From contig JBITNC010000001.1 of the NCBI GenBank assembly GCA_050084985.1, forward strand, positions 151,652,001 to 151,716,000: a stretch of DNA of 64,000 nt. The letters run 5' to 3'. The notes below the pieces were generated by a model, which searched no databases, had not been told where the DNA came from, and saw only the letters and a list, made by a program, of their open reading frames with translations. This DNA is from Nageia nagi (lineage: Eukaryota; Pinophyta). Made by a program: the position numbers and the translations under genes. Shown here piece after piece: positions 20,461-31,942 of this stretch (its first letter is position 1; every line of letters starts with the position of its first letter).

Positions 20461-22015
20461 TTTTTGATGTTAATGAATATGAAGCTTGTGTGAACAAAGG
20501 GGAACCTTGTTCTTTTGGTGAAGGCTCATGGGAAGAGCCATATATGCTTGAAGAGCCTGATGGAGACTCATGTGAAGAGCCTTGTTTTAAAGATCCTTTT
20601 GAAAGACTTTTTGAAGACATGTCTTATGAAGAAGGTATGCATGATGATGAGTTCTTTCTTGAAGAAGAAGATGAAGAGGAACCTTATGAAGAAGGTTGAA
20701 ACTCTAGAAGAGAGTAATGTTGACCTCTTATGGGCATGGAATGTTGTATGATTGTTTTTACAAAGAAGCCTATGAAGAGTGTCCATTGAAGACACCATCT
20801 CAGCCATATGATGATGAATGCTTCGTGGAAGAGGCATATTGTGAACCCATTTTTATGATGGAGAATGCGGAGGAGCCAACCACACATTATTGGCAAGATT
20901 GCTTTTTTGACAAAGCACAAGATGATGACACACTCAAGGAGGAGTGTTCCATGGCTGAAAACTACTCACATGGAGTAGAGAATATTGATGAAAAGGCTAA
21001 AATTATATGGATGTTGATCCATATGACATTGATGATGAAGAAGAGATGAGAGTTATAAGCTCCATGCTCATAAAAGAAAAAGAGGAGAATGAAGATGACT
21101 ATCTCAAGGGGGAGATGGAAGATAATGAGATAGCCATTGATGGACTTCATGGTGAAATGGAGGCATCAAAAGATCTTGAGAGTTGTCTTATAAAGGCAAC
21201 AATATGCAAAGAGGAACCATGGGAATTCTTTATCATGAATGAAGAAATGATTGCTTTAAAGCAACATCAAAGTAAAGATTAATGTGGATATCTACTCACC
21301 AAAACATCATTAGAGGAAACGATTTCTTATTTTTTGGTTTATTTGCTAATGCTACTAATGAATGTTTGATAATCAAATGTGTGAAGGATAGGTTGAAGGC
21401 TATGGAGAATGGAGGAGAATGTCTTATCAAGGCATTGCTTGAGGATTGCATCATGGAGACAACATTGAAGAGTCTTTCTTGGGAGAAGACATTGATGAAA
21501 AACTTGGGTCATGTGGATCCAAATGATGATTGTAAAATCTTAGTAAGGTGTGATTTTTTGAGTGAAACTTTGTGTGAGGAGCAACATTTGGTTGCATATG
21601 TAATAAGCCAATGTGTGGCTTTCTATTGTTTGAAAGTGTGTAGAAGTTTGTGAGAGAGTACTATGGTACAATTATTATTGTGAGATGATGAATACATACT
21701 CATGTGGAGTATGGATATGTAATGATGTAAAAGAGAATGATGTAAAAGCATGGTTTGAAGACCATCCAAGAGATAAAAAAGAGTGGTTGATTAAGATCAC
21801 ATATGGAGAGACTTTTGTTGAAGGGGGAGCTACTCAACAAAAGGAGGCACTCAATGAAGGAGCAACATCAACAACAATGAAGAAAACTCCACACAACAAG
21901 TGGAAGGAGTGCCCAAATCATACTTTTCAAATTTTTGATTTCCTATTGATTGATTGGAGGAAACACAAAATTGTTTTCTTCCAACTATTTGATGTCTAAA
22001 GAACTCTTTGCGTTC
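20451..22015 (+). pseudogene. Acidic reading frame in place of pol; function unknown
   Basis: From gag to the polypurine tract there is no protease, integrase, RT or RNase H. Instead the plus strand carries successive open segments in shifting frames (20451-20699, 20717-21049, 21007-21282, 21282-21653, 21685-21999). They are rich in Glu/Asp with recurring EEP triplets (SWEEPYMLEEP, SCEEPCFKDPFERLF, EEEDEEEPYEEG) and recurring CLIKA (LESCLIKATICKEEPWEF; GGECLIKALLEDC). The last segment ends FDFLLIDWRKHKIVFFQLFD close to the LTR. All on one strand and similar in composition, they look like one long frame broken by frameshifts. I do not recognise the family. Confidence 0.5.
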
Positions 22016-22022
22016 CTTAGCA

Positions 22023-22035
22023 TCAAGGGGGAGTA
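22023..22035 (+). promoter_or_regulatory. Polypurine tract before the LTR
   Basis: TCAAGGGGGAGTA immediately precedes TGTTGG. It marks the LTR at 22036 as the 3' LTR of the sequence to its left. Confidence 0.88.
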
Positions 22036-22319
22036 TGTTGGAAGTATTTCTAACATTATTCCTAAATTCTAAGTTATTAGGATTAATTAATTAGGATTAA
22101 AGTATTTTCCTAAGTATCTAGGTCTAAGTATTTTAGTTTATTGTTATAACAAGTAATTTGTCATGTAGTGATCTAAGGGTGATACGTATAGTGTGAGTTT
22201 TTTATTTTGGTCATGATAATATTATTCTCAACTTATTATCTTGTCTTGTAATGGCTTTTTTAAGCCTATAAATATGTAACTCATTTTGATGAATAATCAA
22301 GAACATTTTGTTTCTCTCA
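22036..22319 (+). repeat. Single LTR, copia type, with PPT on the left and PBS on the right
   Basis: 284 bp from TGTTGGAAGTATTTC to TTTCTCTCA. A TATA-like CCTATAAATATG lies at about 22265. A primer site follows at 22322. No second direct copy is found in the window; a 74-base inverted copy of its first part occurs at 22923-22996. Confidence 0.88.
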
Positions 22320-22321
22320 AT

Positions 22322-22333
22322 TGGTATCAGAGC
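22322..22333 (+). promoter_or_regulatory. Primer binding site after the LTR
   Basis: TGGTATCAGAGC, two bases past the LTR end, complementary to initiator tRNA-Met. It marks the same LTR as a 5' LTR for the sequence to its right. Confidence 0.92.
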
Positions 22334-22922
22334 TGAGTTGATTATTGAGTTAGAGTGGGTGAAGTCTTGAAGGATCTTATCAAGCTCCTCAAGGATTGTC
22401 ATCATAATTATTGAGCTTGTGGATGCATTGCAAAGAATTTATCAAATTCTTGCAAGTGTGAGATCTAAAGCCTTTGGAAAAATTCTTGTTTCTGTGGAAG
22501 CAAAGATAGTTGGGTGAAGTGTTTGCTATTTTGAAGATTGAAAGAGAATCTGGAATAGACTAAACTTTTGCTTGGAGAAAAATTAGAAAATAGTTGCATG
22601 AGGTTTGAAGGAAACCCATGCTGTGGATTTATCTGTTGTTGCTGTTTGGTTAAAGTGCCAAAAATCTGCGAGGAGGATCGAGCGCTGTGAAGGAATAGAA
22701 CATGGTCTGGTTGAGACGGAGCTAGAAGGCGTATATTCCAAATACAATAACTATGTCCCATGATGTGGAGGCTGCAGACAGAGAATTGCTTCTCTGCAAC
22801 ATAGCCAAAAGTTGACTGTTGCGTTTGAATTGATTTGTTGGTCTGCATATGCTGTTTGACGCCCCGCGTAAGAGGAATTTTGCATATGGAGACCTGCATT
22901 TGCAAAGAGAGCATTGCTGCTT
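22334..22922 (+). other. Retrotransposon leader fragment without gag
   Basis: About 590 bases follow the primer site, as a 5' untranslated leader would, but stop at the inverted LTR piece before any gag start. A 149-codon frame is open on the minus strand (22914-22465); it has no recognisable domain and runs antisense to the leader, so I do not call it a gene. Confidence 0.6.
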
Positions 22923-22996
22923 GAAAATACTTTAGTCCTAATTAATTAATCCTAATAACTTAGGATTTAGGAATAATGTTAGAAATACTTCCAACA
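22923..22996 (-). repeat. Inverted 74-bp copy of the LTR start
   Basis: The reverse complement matches 22036-22109 with only two substitutions. With that LTR it forms an inverted repeat enclosing about 810 bases. The copy breaks off at GAAAATAC, where the LTR would continue CTAAGTATC. Confidence 0.93.
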
Positions 22997-23576
22997 TTCG
23001 CTTCATTGAAGCTTCTTTTACATAGGTTATTTTAAGTTACAATATTATTGTGGACCATCTACGAAGAGAAATTATTGATCTTTGTTTAACCTTTAGGTTG
23101 CCACATTTTTTACTAGGGGAGCTGATTAGGAGTTTGGGGGGTTTGAGAGTTGAATGAGATGGACCTATAACTACTCATGAATTGAATAAATCACAAGGGT
23201 ATCGATATCTCATACTATTTTATCTTGATCCATTTTCCTCACTCAAGATCTTATGGTTATTAGAAATCTTCTCTTGCCTTTCACATGGCCATTTTTTCAG
23301 AGGATGTTAGAGATTGGGTCTTAAGGATTGATTGTTTAATTGTTGAGTGTAGTTAATATATCCCATGAGAGTTAAAATCTCATTCTATTTTGTTTTGATT
23401 TGCTTTCCTCACCCAAGATCCAATCAAGATCCTTTGGTTAGAATTTTCTTTAGTTAGGATGATAGAGGTTGGGTTTTGTTGGAGGTAGTGGCCTCCATTG
23501 ACCCATCCATGCGCTTGGAATGCTAGTTTTAAATTGATGAAATGGGATATTGGTCTTCTATAAGGGGTAATATAAG

Positions 23577-23749
23577 CTTGATTATTCTCCCATATCCAAT
23601 TTTATTGGCCTTCTACAGGGAGTAATATTCCAAAGAGTTATCTTAAAGCTTGATTATTCTTCCATATCCAATTTTATTGGCCTTCTATAGGGAGTAATAT
23701 TCCAAAGAGTTATCTTAAAGCTTGATTATTCTCCCATATCCAATTTTCT
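23577..23749 (+). repeat. 72-bp tandem repeat, 2.4 copies
   Basis: Units begin CTTGATTATTCT at 23577, 23649 and 23721 and contain CCATATCCAATTTTATTGGC and GGGAGTAATATTCCAAAGAG. The first two are nearly identical; the third is cut short. Confidence 0.93.
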
Positions 23750-24007
23750 AAACTAAGCTCCTCTTTACTAATAGGGGATCCTTTTTTCAATGCTTTCCAA
23801 ATTTTAAAAAACCTTTTCTTTATCATCAAGAGGCGAGGAAGATCGTCTCTTATATGAAAAAGGTATTATTTCTCTAAGAGAATCTTATTTGGTTTGGGTT
23901 GGTTAAACATCTCCTATAAAGTTTGTTGATGAAAATTTGGTTATTTATTGCCATTGCACAAATTCTAAGACCCTTGCCATTTTTGGTTGACAAATCTTTT
24001 TCCAATT

Positions 24008-24193
24008 GTTGAAGTCCTTTTTTATAGTCCCTTTTACTCTTAGCCATATTTTATCTAGGTCCTTCAACACACCTTTTGGAGTTGTTAATATTGAGAATTT
24101 GTTGAAGTCCTTTTTTATATTCCCTTTTACTCTTAGCCATATTTTATCTAGGTCCTTCAACACATCTTTTGGAGTTGCTAATATTGAGAATTT
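24008..24193 (-). repeat. 93-bp tandem repeat, two copies
   Basis: Units start GTTGAAGTCCTTTTTTAT at 24008 and 24101 with about four differences. The unit is 31 codons, and on the minus strand both copies read KDLDKIWLRVKG in one frame. Confidence 0.92.
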
Positions 24194-24902
24194 GTATACA
24201 TCATTGCTTAAAAGATTGCTTTCAGTAACGTAACTTTACCTTTACAATCTAACCATCTATTGGTCTAATTAGTTAGTTTAGAGAACATTATGTTTTTATT
24301 TTTATTTTTTTTTTAAATTATTCTTCAATCCTTTGCTTTAAGGCTTGTTCCTAAGAGGGGAATATTTAAGCATTAAAGAGGGGGAGAGACCTTTTGGAAT
24401 ATTAAGGTTTGGGAGATTTATTTTTGATTTTTTTTTTTTGTTTTTTAAACATTGGAGAAGCTAATTTTAGATTTGTGATCATTTATATATGATCTAGTGG
24501 TTCATCTATAACAATCAATAATATTTGTTATGCTAATTGCTTTCTTGATTGAAATTCCAATATCATTTGCAAATTGCATGAATAAGATCCAAATCTAGGT
24601 TGATACTAATTTTTATGATAATATTATAATCTTATTTTGTTTGATAATATTATTTTGAACCATGGTTAGTAACAAATTTCTTGATATCAAGTTGAAAATA
24701 GGTTCTTGATAGCAAATTCACTAGTCTCCCTACTATCGGGTTGACAATAGGTTCATATGCCTTCGGGTCGACATTAGGCTCCCTACCATTGGGTCAATCC
24801 CATATCATTAATACACAATAAATGTTTCTTTATATATGATATGATAAGAAGGCTCACAATAGTCCAAGCACAAGAAATGGATCAAGTTGTAAAGACTTGA
24901 AA

Positions 24903-26319
24903 ACTTGAAAATATATGGTGATGAGGATGATGGTGAGCCTAGAGGTGAGGTTGTAAATTATGCTTTAATGACTAGTGTTGAGCTAGAGCCTTTTAGTTAT
25001 GAACAAATATTTACTAATATTTTATGGATGAAGGTCATGAAAGATGAAATCAATTCCATCAAAAGGAATGATACTTGGAAGCTTGTGAAGCTTCCAAAAG
25101 GTAAAAAGTGTGTTGGTTCCAAATGGGTCTTCAAGATCAAATATAACAATGATGGAGGCAAGGATTATGGTCAAAGGAATCATACAAAGATATGATACTG
25201 ATTATGGGGAAACCTTTGCATCAATGGTAAGACAAGAGACTATAAAGTTAGTTCTTTCTTTGGTTTCCCATAAAGGTTAAAAAATTCATCACATGGATAT
25301 CAAGAGTGCATTCTTGAATGGCTACTTGGATGAAGTGGTTTATGTATAACAACCTCAAGGATTTGAGATCAAATGGAAAGAGAATCTTGTCTACAAGCTC
25401 AAGAAGGTCTGGCATGGCCTCAAGCATGCTTCAAGATCTTGGTACTCAAAAATTGATGGATACTTCCATCAATGTGGCTTTACAAGAAGAAAGAGTGAAC
25501 CTACCATCTATCAAATGAAACAAGGTAATGATATCTTACTTGTTTGCTTATATGTTGATGATTCGATTTGCATGGATAGTTGGTCAAAGTTGATTAATGA
25601 TTTAAAGAAAGCTATGATGCAAGAGTTTGAGATGAAAGATCTTGGTTTGATGCACTATTTCTTGGGTATGGAAGTGTATTAAAGAGGGGGATATTTTAAT
25701 TTGTTAAACTAAATATGTCAATGATATGTTAAAAAAAAATTGGCATGGATAATTGTATACCAACCCCAACATTAATAACTCATGGTTATTTTTTGAGTAA
25801 GGATGATGGGGCTTATAGAGTTCATGTGAACACATATAAGATCATTGTTGGAAGCTTAATGCTTATGTGATTCTAATTGGGGAAGCAATTTAGATGATAG
25901 AAAGTCTACATAAGGGAATTATTTTAGTCTTGGATACATGGAGCTCAAGAAAGTAAAGTACAATTTCTGTTTCTTCTACAAAGTCTGAATATATTGCAAT
26001 CACAAGTGCTAGTGCTCAAGCATTTTGGTTGAGGAAAGTTCTTGAAGAACTTGGTGAGAAACAATGTGGTCCAACAACCTTGTTTTATGACAATAAGTTC
26101 CATTTAATTGACAAAGAACTTGGTCCACCATAGCATGTCCCAACATTTTGATATGAAGTACCACTTCATAAAAGACACGATGGAAAAGAACACCATTGAG
26201 CTTAGGCATTGTAACACCTTGGATACTATTGTTGATATCTTCTCAAAAGGGGTTGTTAAAACTTATTTTTTGAAGTTGAGGAACTTCCTAGTTAGTTCCC
26301 TTAACAACAAGTGGGATAA
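24903..26319 (+). mobile_element. Copia relic D: RT and RNase H only
   Basis: 24905-25190 is open and reads EVVNYALMTSVELEPFSYEQ, then DTWKLVKLPKGKKCVGSKWV, the start of copia RT. Further pieces in other frames are YDTDYGETFASMVRQET, HMDIKSAFLNGYLDEVVYV, LVYKLKKVWHGLKHASRSWY and VCLYVDDSICMDSW (intact YVDD), DLGLMHYFLGMEVY. RNase H reads SSTKSEYIAITSASAQAFWL. Many stops and frameshifts interrupt it. The wording matches copia C closely (SASAQ-WLRK, linker GDEDDGE versus GDDDSGE), so both are probably one lineage. Gag, protease, integrase and the 5' LTR are absent. Confidence 0.88.
26303..26319 (+). promoter_or_regulatory. Polypurine tract and 3' LTR start of copia D
   Basis: AACAACAAGTGGGATAA precedes TGTTGAAGC at 26320, where a 3' LTR should begin. 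I could not place the LTR end, because no partner LTR is present in the window. Confidence 0.65.
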
Positions 26320-29039
26320 TGTTGAAGCTTGATCCTAATCAAAACATCAAAACTTTGATTCTTTATTTTCAATTGGTTTGCATAAGTCTTATCATAGTAA
26401 TCGGCCAACCAGTCAACTTAGTCTAACTGACCAACCGATTATCTTTTACCAATTGACATGTCGATTAGACCCAATTGGATTGATGCATGCCAATATACTC
26501 AGTTACATAGGCAGAGTGTGATTATTTTTAGTTTTTTTTAAAATCATTTTCTTAACTTGTTTGGTTTCCATTTTCATGTGGATTATTGTTGGAATCATAT
26601 CTAGAACATGTAGGAATGTAGTTTGGTGGTTTTTATTGTATTCACATGGATTATACATTATTTTGTAGTAGATTTATTTGATCATTTCTTGTACATGAGA
26701 ATATCATTCTCAAACAATAGTCATTGTAATCTAGTTCCATTAGTGAATTATGTGTAATATATCATTTTCTTAACTAATCAATAAGAGTATTTCTCATTGG
26801 TTGATTAAGATTCATAATAGCGACCAATTCCTTGTGAACCTTAATAGTTGTGCCTTTGTTCCAAACGGAGAATAAATTGAACCCATCTATAGTAGAAAGT
26901 CATTTTTCATCATGTTCCTAAGTTTTTATGAGAAATATTACATCTATATTATGTGAAATCTAACTTAGTTTAGGTCCTTTTCTCCTCGGAGAGCCTTGGC
27001 TATTCAAAAGGAGTACCCTCAACTTTGATTGTTATTCTTATTTATTATCTAAGATCACAACTTTTCAATTTCTAATAAATGTAATTTTCCCATCCTTTCT
27101 TGCTTCTTCATTTTTTAATTTTTGTGTAATTCAACTTGATCCTTAGAAATAAAATTTCCATTGATAAAATTTCTTGTTCCTTTTAGTTTGAGAGAGCTAC
27201 GAAGGAGATTTTATGTAAAGGGTGGGGAGGTCACCTTAATACACACTAATCTCTTCATGTTTTTCATTCCTTTTCCTATTCTTACAACTGCTAAAATATG
27301 TTTGGTATTGATTTTCAGCATTACTTGGACTTTGGTTTTAATAAATTCTAGTGTATATTGTTGATCTATTTCATATAAGATTAGTATTATTAAGTTTAAA
27401 GATCGTTTTGCTCATTCTTGTTCTAATTTGAAGGTTTTGTTTGCCTCATTTTTTATGGGAAAAGGTTTGAAGGCTATGTTATTTGAAGGAAGTGTATTAG
27501 TAATTGTATCACTAAATTTTTAATCTACTTTTTGGTTTATATTGGAACAAAGAGAGTCTACAAGTTCAATTCTTTGTTGGAGGTCTTTCATTGGTTTTAG
27601 GTATGATTGTATATTTTTAACTTCAATTTTCAAGTATGTAATTTTTTGATTATTTTTTGACTGCACTAATTTAGTATTTTCTTCTTATGCTTGTAAGGCT
27701 TTCCTAATTTTTTCTTATTTTCCTCCAAATGCTTTAGTTTAATACCAATGCTATTCATCTTGTCAAATAATCTAGGCAGATGAAAAGTTTTGAGTCAAAT
27801 GTTATAATATGTCTTATGTTATGCTTTAATTAATCAAATATATATTTAAGACTTTTCATAGTAGTTTTCATGGTTCTTTTAGTTTTAGAGGAAATCATTG
27901 TGAAGTTTAAAATAAAAGTAAAATAAATTTGGAAAAATACAAAAATAGAGTAATATAATTTATGAAAAATACACATGAAAGTCATATGATTGAGCAAAGA
28001 AGACCCAAAATTAGCTACAACTCTATAGATTAAAGTAAAGAAAATAAAACAAAAATTGGATTTATAGATATTGTAATTTGATTATGATCTTGATCTTGAA
28101 CCATTTTTGTTTTATCTTTAATGGTGGTGATGGTAATGCTTCAAAAATATTTAGAGCTCTAAAACACAACCCAAAATTGCAACTAGTAAACTTTACTTTT
28201 TTACTCCTAAAATACTTCCTTGGACTTGAACTTGCAAACCTAGAACTTATCCATAAATGATTTATCGATTTGGGGGAAAATATTTGTTGTGCCTTTTAGA
28301 AACAACACAAACATTAACTATCTCAAACAACTCAAATGAAGTGGTGTAAGTTTTCTTGGAATGCATATCACTTTCCATACTTCTTTATTCTATGCTATCT
28401 TGCTCAACTCTCTCACATTGAAATTGATGCTCCAATTGATCTATCTCATGGTGATAGGTTATTAGATAAGGTTGTCATTTTTGTAGTGTTGTGAGATAAG
28501 GTTATCATGTTTACGATGTTATGAGATAATGTTTTCATGTTTTGATAATTTACAACTTATTATAGGATGGTGTTTTAGGATTTATGAAATAAGATAAAAA
28601 CATCATTATTGCCTAGAGAAATGAGGTCCTATTGAAATGTTATGTATCATGAGCCTACAAGGTGATGGAATGAAGCTTTTAATCCTTCATCACCACCTTG
28701 GAATAACAACTTTGAAACCTTGAAAACTTTGAGGTAGAAGTTAATGGAATAAATTCCAACTATTTATGGGGGATTACGAATAATAAGTTGGGATTACAAA
28801 AAATAATTTGGTTATTCATAATTCCAACCATGAAAACTTTGAAAGTAGTTTCAAAGTTGTACCTATATTGCAACTACTTCCAAAGTTGTACACATATATC
28901 GATTTCCTTCTCTATCATATGAGAGTCTTCTTATTCCTTGGTTTACAAGGTTTATCAATTTCCTAATAATTATGCCCCAGGTCCTTTCTTCTAGTTTGAA
29001 TTCTTCTCTTCAAATTCTATTGTTCCTTTCTAGCTAGAG
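26320..29039. other. Probable LTR start, then AT-rich sequence without genes
   Basis: The first few hundred bases are presumably the LTR of relic D. After about 27000 the sequence is AT-rich with no protein homology that I can see. It includes one 30-bp minisatellite at 28461-28550 and a repeated TACTTTCAAAGTTGTAC-like phrase near 28840 and 28870. Confidence 0.45.
28461..28550 (+). repeat. 30-bp tandem repeat, three copies
   Basis: Units at 28461, 28491 and 28521 share the pattern AGATAA.GTT.TCAT.TTT, each 30 bases long, with several differences per unit. Confidence 0.85.
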
Positions 29040-29291
29040 CTACCACAAAATAAAACCCACTGCCAAATTCCAATCTATTGTTAGTATCTTAGATTTGAAC
29101 TTTTTATTCTTCCAATAATCCCAAAAAGTATTGCCACTAAGAGAGGGCCTACCTATTTGGTTGAAAATAGTGTACTGCCAATCCTTAATTATTTTAGCAT
29201 ATGGACACTCAAAGAGGATATGGATAATTGATTCCTCTTCTTGATGGAACATTACATACCAACTAGATCCTATAAAATCTTGTTTCCTCAA
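29040..29291 (-). pseudogene. LINE relic: zinc-binding domain after RT
   Basis: One minus-strand frame of 83 codons reads FIGSSWYVMFHQEEESIIHI, LFECPYAKIIKDWQ, then FWDYWKNKKFKSKIL and WNLAVGFILW. This matches the zf-RVT domain of plant L1-type LINEs (C..C...EES..HL...C..A), with the second cysteine replaced by Phe. Upstream on the minus strand, to about 29600, short decayed pieces such as RNGFDQLAWVDEILG are consistent with the end of RT. The RNase H part expected downstream is not readable. Confidence 0.75.
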
Positions 29292-31083
29292 ATTATCTTA
29301 GGTCATAATACTATTATATGTATCTATCCCTTTGGTTGCTAGAGTTTCATCTAAGGGTGTTGTTATGGAAGTTGAAAATTATGGATAATCCTTTTGAAGC
29401 CTTCCCTTGTTGTGTAAGTCCCCAATATCTCATCTACCCATGCTAGTTGGTCAAATCCATTTCTTTTTGGCCACTTCTTACCCTCTATAATTACTTTCAA
29501 TTCCCTCTTCTCCTTGTTATGTTCCTCTTTAAAGCCCACCTAAATTTTTGTTTTATACATGTTTAGGTGATCTCTCTAATATGATTCGAACTTGGATCCA
29601 CATGCACATCCATGTATGTGTAGGTCCTATATTCAAGTATTCTACATATACTTCTAATTTTGATTTACAACCTAAGTGTGCTACACTATTCTAAGGTTCA
29701 ACATCTAAGAAAAAACTATAAGGTAATTCCTAAATCCAATGGACATCAAGCCATCTTAGCATGATCAAGGGTATACAATAGCAAGGTAGATAAAACCCAT
29801 TATTAACTTTCACTTTGTAAGCAAATGCAATGTCGATGCATTGTAAACAACTATACACACCATAACCCAAAAATAAATCATAGGTCATGTCAATTACTAA
29901 ATTCTTTCAAGAGTATTTCCTCATTCCAATAGTCTAAAATCTACTAGAATAAATCTTACCATTGAAATCATATGCAAGGATGATTTCTTTTCATCATTGA
30001 ACAATGTTATACAACATTATAATGTTATGTTTGACATTTTTTACTTGCATACCTAACAAGGATCCAATGGAATTTCAATGATATAATACTTCAATCTATA
30101 AATCAATACACAACATGAGTTTGCATTATACAACTATAAATCCATTAACATGTTACAAGCCCTCCATCCTCATAGAAATCATAATAAGCAATAAATATAG
30201 GAGATAGATCATTGTTACAACTATGTTGTAACAAAGGCCTATTATCATATACCCACTATGCATGACTCTCATAATCTTTCTAATATTACCTCAATAAGTA
30301 AGCATAACAATGATTTTTTCCTTTTCAAGAATGTTATCTCAAGATAATCCATCTTAAACCATTATGAAAACCTTACAATAATGTAACTTTCACAATTTCT
30401 ATGCTTGATTAACTAGGACATTACAAGATAAGTATTTCAAACAACAATCAACATTCCAAATATGACACCATATCAAAAGCTCAACCAATATGGAAATATA
30501 ACCACAATGTGCAATAATTCATAAAATAAAAAGCATGCATTATAAATCATATTCATTTAATATCATCTCATAATGCTTAAAACATCTTTAGGAAAGTATT
30601 ACATAATTTACATAAGGAGATAAGCATCACACCTTAGGCATTCACCCTAACACGAATTAAGCTAAGCTTGGGAGAATCCCTAAGGCATTCACAAATAATG
30701 TCACACTATCCTACCTTGAGGGAAACCTTTATGTAGCTACTACTACCCTAAATATTATTATATTACTTAGAAATATAACACATTACAATATCAATGTACT
30801 GACATACAATTACAAGATTACATAACCCTATAATATAATCCATACAACTATTCACACCAATATCTAATTATGTAAACTATTAATATAATCAATACTATAT
30901 ACATTATAATTTACGTTGCAACTAATGGTCTTCTATATCTTGACAAACTACATCCACAACTACCAATACCATCGTCAAACCATGATGCCACCACACCATC
31001 GATAATAAAGAATAAGAACCTCAACAACAATGTAAAATACACAAATCAAAGCATTTCAATGTCAACAATAGTATATAACTTAA
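29292..31083. other. AT-rich, no recognisable gene
   Basis: Apart from LINE traces up to about 29620, this 1.5 kb is AT-rich with no frame above about 60 codons that makes sense, and no repeat structure that I can define. Confidence 0.5.
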
Positions 31084-31207
31084 AGGAAGAGCCTAGCCTT
31101 TGGCCAAATTCACCTATATACACCCATAGTATATCTACAAGTGAGCGAAGCAAGCAAAGGTGAGTGGGCAGAGAGAGGATGTGATAATGGTGGTAGATAT
31201 ATTTTAG

Positions 31208-31726
31208 GTGTATATCAATTAAATGCATATATACTAGGCATATATCACTTCAATGCATAAATTTTGTGCATATATCAATTTAATGAATAAATTCAAGGCA
31301 TATATTAGGTTAAAACATGGACCCAAAAATTTCTAAGTATTGATGCAAAAAGCTTGGGCAAGATTTGAACATGAATCACCATATTTTGGGTGCAATGCAT
31401 TAACTATAATACCATTGAGTTGAAAATAACATGTAGTGAAAGCTTTAAATTTTGTATATTTCGAACAATATACCATGGGTGTATATCAATTAAATGCATA
31501 AATTCTAGGCATATATCAATTTAATGCATAAATTTGGGGTGTATATCAAGTTAAAAATATGCAAAAATATGGACCCAAAAATTTCTAAGTGTTAATGCAA
31601 AAGGCCTAGGCAAGATTCAAACACAAGTCATTGTATTTTGGGTGCAATGCATTAACTAGTATACCATTGAGTCGAAAACATGTAGAGAAAGTTTTAAATT
31701 TTGTATATTTGAACAATATACAATGG
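31208..31726 (+). repeat. Internal tandem repeat of the TIR element (271 and 248 bp)
   Basis: Units start GTGTATATCAATTAAATGCA at 31208 and 31479; a third start, GTGTATATCCTC, is at 31727. Both contain CAATTTAATG.ATAAATT, ATGGACCCAAAAATTTCTAA, GGGTGCAATGCATTAACTA and AATTTTGTATATTT in the same order. Confidence 0.9.
31350..31675 (-). other. Two degenerate tRNA-like modules (SINE-like)
   Basis: On the minus strand each repeat unit holds ACTCAATGGTAT (A-box-like), ATGCATTGCACCCAAAATA and a B-box-like element: GTTCAAATC at 31362-31370 in the first unit, GTTTGAATC at 31614-31622 in the second. Spacing between the boxes is about 40-45 bases, as in tRNA genes or tRNA-derived SINE heads. Stems do not close well and I cannot assign an anticodon, so these are not functional tRNAs. 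Confidence 0.4.
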
Positions 31727-31942
31727 GTGTATATCCTCAACGAATAATATACTTTGGATGTATATACTCATAAATTCTGGGCGTATATAAACAAGCGACA
31801 AGATGGTGGAAGATTGTATGATTGATGGTGGCAAGGTTGTGCATATACCTTGGGCATATATATGCAAATTTGGCCAAAGGATAGGCTCTTCCTAACTAAA
31901 ATCATCATTAGTACTCGCATGCTTCTAAGTATGTCATGCCTT

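Larger units (their letters stand above)
22997..24902. other. AT-rich repeat field; no recognisable gene
   Basis: Contains the two tandem repeats listed separately. Minus-strand frames near 24160-23945 read KDLDKIWLRVKG repeatedly with KKDFN and resemble no family I can name. Nothing else is evident. Confidence 0.45.
31084..31893. mobile_element. 810-bp element with about 40-bp terminal inverted repeats
   Basis: The left end reads AGGAAGAGCCTAGCCTTTGG at 31084, and the reverse complement of the right end reads AGGAAGAGCCTATCCTTTGG from 31893. Similarity continues through CCAAATT and a TATATACACCCA/TATATATGCCCA stretch, about 43 bases in all. Flanks AACTTAA (31077-31083) and AACTAAA (31894-31900) match in six of seven and may be the target duplication. 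No transposase is encoded, so it would be a non-autonomous DNA transposon (MITE-like). The superfamily cannot be settled from this. Inside are two repeat units each with a tRNA-like module. Confidence 0.7.

Noticed and set aside
22465-22914. 149-codon minus-strand open frame
   Set aside because: It runs antisense to a retrotransposon leader between an LTR and its inverted stub and has no recognisable domain.
31350-31675. tRNA genes on the minus strand
   Set aside because: A- and B-box-like motifs exist, but the acceptor and anticodon stems do not pair and no anticodon can be assigned.
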